Below are positions 62,482 to 64,000 of a DNA stretch of 64,000 bases, piece after piece. Each line of letters opens with the position of its first letter. Position 1 is the stretch's first letter. Below the pieces are notes generated by a model. That model searched no databases. It saw only the letters and a list, made by a program, of their open reading frames with translations, and was not told the origin of the DNA. A program made the position numbers and the translations under genes. Location: positions 893,001-957,000 of the forward strand of contig CP073340.1 of NCBI GenBank assembly GCA_018141845.1. The letters run 5' to 3'. This DNA comes from Lachnospiraceae bacterium oral taxon 096. Its GTDB lineage: Bacteria > Bacillota > Clostridia > Lachnospirales > Lachnospiraceae.

Positions 62482-62552
62482 GCAGGTGTGGTTCAATGGT
62501 AGAACATCAGCCTTCCAAGCTGAATACGTGGGTTCGATTCCCATCACCTGCT
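62482..62552 (+). tRNA. tRNA-Gly(TCC)
   Basis: The acceptor stem pairs GCAGGTG with CACCTGC. The loop CTTCCAA between TCAGC and GCTGA gives anticodon TCC. Discriminator T; no encoded CCA. Confidence 0.96.
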
Positions 62553-62556
62553 CTGA

Positions 62557-62582
62557 AGAAACCTAAGAGGTTTCTTTTTTTT
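62557..62582 (+). terminator. Terminator after tRNA-Gly
   Basis: AGAAACCT-AAG-AGGTTTCT followed by seven T. Confidence 0.85.
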
Positions 62583-62602
62583 ATCACAACTAAAAAAACA
62601 AG

Positions 62603-62631
62603 TTGACAGTATTGCTTTGTTATGTTAAAAT
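62603..62631 (+). promoter_or_regulatory. Promoter of tRNA-His
   Basis: TTGACA (62603-62608), 17 bp, TAAAAT (62626-62631), 32 bp before the tRNA. It starts a second unit in the cluster. Confidence 0.75.
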
Positions 62632-62662
62632 CGATTTGTTGAGTTGTAAAAAACAATGATAT

Positions 62663-62737
62663 GGTGGGTATAGCGCAGTTGGTTAGCGCGCCAGATTGTG
62701 GCTCTGGAGGCCATGGGTTCGAATCCCATTATCCACC
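62663..62737 (+). tRNA. tRNA-His(GTG)
   Basis: The loop TTGTGGC between CCAGA and TCTGG gives anticodon GTG. The gene includes the extra G at -1 (62663) paired with discriminator C, the histidine identity mark. T-arm ATGGG-TTCGAAT-CCCAT. No encoded CCA. Confidence 0.96.
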
Positions 62738-62740
62738 CTG

Positions 62741-62770
62741 GACTTCTAATCCATGTTAGGAGTCTTTTTT
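62741..62770 (+). terminator. Terminator between tRNA-His and tRNA-Gln
   Basis: GACTTCTAA pairs with TTAGGAGTC (one G-U) around TCCATG, then TTTTTT. Only 7 bp separate it from tRNA-Gln. Confidence 0.75.
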
Positions 62771-62777
62771 ATAGCGT

Positions 62778-62849
62778 TGGGTCATCGCCAAGCGGTAAGG
62801 CACAGGACTTTGACTCCTGCATTCGCTGGTTCAAATCCAGCTGGCCCAG
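62778..62849 (+). tRNA. tRNA-Gln(TTG)
   Basis: The acceptor stem pairs TGGGTCA with TGGCCCA (one U-G). The loop CTTTGAC between CAGGA and TCCTG gives anticodon TTG. Discriminator G; no encoded CCA. It lies directly after a terminator with no promoter of its own visible, so it probably depends on readthrough. Confidence 0.95.
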
Positions 62850-62862
62850 TGATGAAAAGAGA

Positions 62863-62892
62863 GGAAAGTGCATTCACTTTCTTCTTTTTTTA
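62863..62892 (+). terminator. Terminator after tRNA-Gln
   Basis: GGAAAGTG-CATT-CACTTTCT followed by TCTTTTTTTAT. Confidence 0.8.
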
Positions 62893-62941
62893 TTGATTTT
62901 TTCAAGATGTAAAAAATGAGTAAAAAGAGAGGAAGAGAAAA

Positions 62942-64000
62942 ATGATTTATTTAGATAATGCGGCGACAACATTATATAAGCCACAGGAGGTAATAGATGC
63001 GGTAGTCAATGCTATGCAGCATATGGGCAATTCTTCGAGGGGAACCCATAGTCAGGCGCTGGAGGCTGCGGGAACAGTGTATCACGCTCGTGTGAAGGTG
63101 GCTCAGGAATTTCATTGTGAAGAGGAGAAAGTGATTTTTACACCAAACTCCACAGAAGCATTGAATATGGCCATTCTTGGAAGCTTGCATAGGGGAGATC
63201 ATGTGATTACGACAGATCTTGAGCACAATTCTGTCCTTCGTCCACTGCATCATTTAGAGCAGATGGGCATCATTACACTTTCTTTTGTTCGAGCAGACAA
63301 GAAGGGAAGAATTTGCTATGATGACTTTGAAAAATTGTATCAAGAAAATACAAGAGCTATCGTTTGTACCCATGGATCAAATTTGACAGGAAATTTGATT
63401 GACCTTTCAAGGGTTGGTGAATTTGCGAGGTCACATCAACTTCTCTTTATTGTTGATGCATCACAGACAGCAGGGGTTTTGGATATCGACATGGAAAAAT
63501 GGGGAATTGATCTGTTGTGTTTTACAGGGCATAAATCTTTGATGGGGCCACAGGGAACGGGAGGACTATGTATTCGTGGAGATATTGAAGTTGCACCATT
63601 AAAATTTGGTGGCACAGGAATTGAATCCTATAATCAAAATCAACCCGATCGCTATCCAGCACATCTTGAGGCAGGAACGCTCAATGGACATGGGATTGCG
63701 GGGCTGTTGGCAGCCATTGAATATATTGAAAAAATAGGAAAAGATGTGATTTATCAACATGAGATTGAACTGGCTAGAGCTTTTTATGAGGGAGTGACAA
63801 AAATAAAGGGTGTCACTGTACTGGGAGATTTTTCAACTTGGGATCGAGCACCAGTGGTCGCATTAAATGTTGAGGGCTACGAGTCGGGTGAGGTATCCGA
63901 TTACTTGGCACAGGAGTATACTATTGCGACAAGACCAGGAGCACATTGTGCCCCAAGGATGCACGAAGCACTGGGAACGGTCGAAACAGGTGCCGTTCGC
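62942..64000 (+). CDS. Cysteine desulfurase family protein (class V aminotransferase), 3' end beyond window
   Basis: The frame stays open to the window edge, giving 353 residues so far. It begins MIYLDNAATTLYKPQEVIDA and has FTPNSTEALNMAI, the PLP lysine in FTGHKSLMGPQGTGGL and a cysteine in RPGAHCAPRMHEALGT near the expected active-site loop. The GTGIES and TRPGAHC features resemble the clostridial class V family often encoded near selenium or sulfur genes rather than IscS. It probably releases sulfur or selenium from (seleno)cysteine. AGAGAGGAAGAG precedes the ATG. Only 20-30 residues should be missing. Confidence 0.88.
   Translation, partial: MIYLDNAATTLYKPQEVIDAVVNAMQHMGNSSRGTHSQALEAAGTVYHARVKVAQEFHCEEEKVIFTPNSTEALNMAILGSLHRGDHVITTDLEHNSVLRPLHHLEQMGIITLSFVRADKKGRICYDDFEKLYQENTRAIVCTHGSNLTGNLIDLSRVGEFARSHQLLFIVDASQTAGVLDIDMEKWGIDLLCFTGHKSLMGPQGTGGLCIRGDIEVAPLKFGGTGIESYNQNQPDRYPAHLEAGTLNGHGIAGLLAAIEYIEKIGKDVIYQHEIELARAFYEGVTKIKGVTVLGDFSTWDRAPVVALNVEGYESGEVSDYLAQEYTIATRPGAHCAPRMHEALGTVETGAVR

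Noticed and set aside
62698-62919. Open frame of 73 codons across tRNA-His and tRNA-Gln
   Set aside because: It runs through two tRNA genes and two terminators.

Overview
The window looks like chromosomal DNA of an anaerobic, low-GC Gram-positive bacterium of the class Clostridia, most likely family Lachnospiraceae. This is an inference from gene content: citrate lyase with a 2-hydroxycarboxylate transporter, a 2-hydroxyacyl-CoA dehydratase-type protein and its activase, CmpB-type and DUF1700/DUF1189 membrane proteins, and several wall-targeted Gram-positive proteins. Strong AGGAGG-type ribosome sites and consensus sigma-A promoters agree. None of the six tRNA genes encodes its CCA end. I see no insertion sequence, prophage, CRISPR array or rRNA gene.

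Region 1 (1-1.2 kb) holds the tail of a cation-efflux gene and, convergent to it, a secreted wall-binding transglutaminase-like protein. Region 2 (1.4-22.0 kb) is one long co-directional surface-glycan operon: rfbC, a Wzm/Wzt-type ABC exporter, a 1265-residue protein that appears to combine methyltransferase, kinase-like, coiled-coil and two glycosyltransferase modules, an AI-2E-type membrane protein, heptose genes hddA-gmhA, glycosyltransferases, three large polytopic membrane proteins, the CDP-3,6-dideoxyhexose genes rfbF-rfbG-rfbH, a LicD protein and a polyprenyl-phosphate glycosyltransferase. The exporter and the large protein overlap and resemble, in module order, the E. coli O9a WbdD/Wzt chain-termination pair and the Geobacillus S-layer-glycan enzyme WsaE. 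I consider this the most interesting system here.

Region 3 (22.0-24.7 kb) has a small XRE regulator carrying a perfect 26-bp palindrome inside its own coding sequence, a lipoprotein, a secreted metallo-beta-lactamase-fold protein and a CmpB-family membrane protein. Region 4 (24.8-29.9 kb) is citrate fermentation: transporter, a TPR-like membrane protein, citD, citE and a citF that is broken by one extra G in a run of six. Region 5 (29.9-32.8 kb) is trkA-trkH potassium uptake. Region 6 (33.0-39.0 kb) is molybdenum cofactor synthesis and molybdate transport.

Region 7 (39-50.3 kb) mixes isocitrate dehydrogenase, a uracil-DNA-glycosylase-like protein, a cysteine desulfurase, mnmA, a cell-wall amidase, an activase plus double-cubane-type dehydratase pair separated by an orphan substrate-binding lipoprotein, and cstA. 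Region 8 (50.4-57.9 kb) is tRNA-Ser followed by leuB-ilvD-ilvB and serC-serA. Region 9 (58-64 kb) holds two secreted wall proteins, a small operon of phosphoesterases, an RNA methyltransferase and an ITP pyrophosphatase, a five-gene tRNA cluster, and the start of a second cysteine-desulfurase-like gene that runs off the end.
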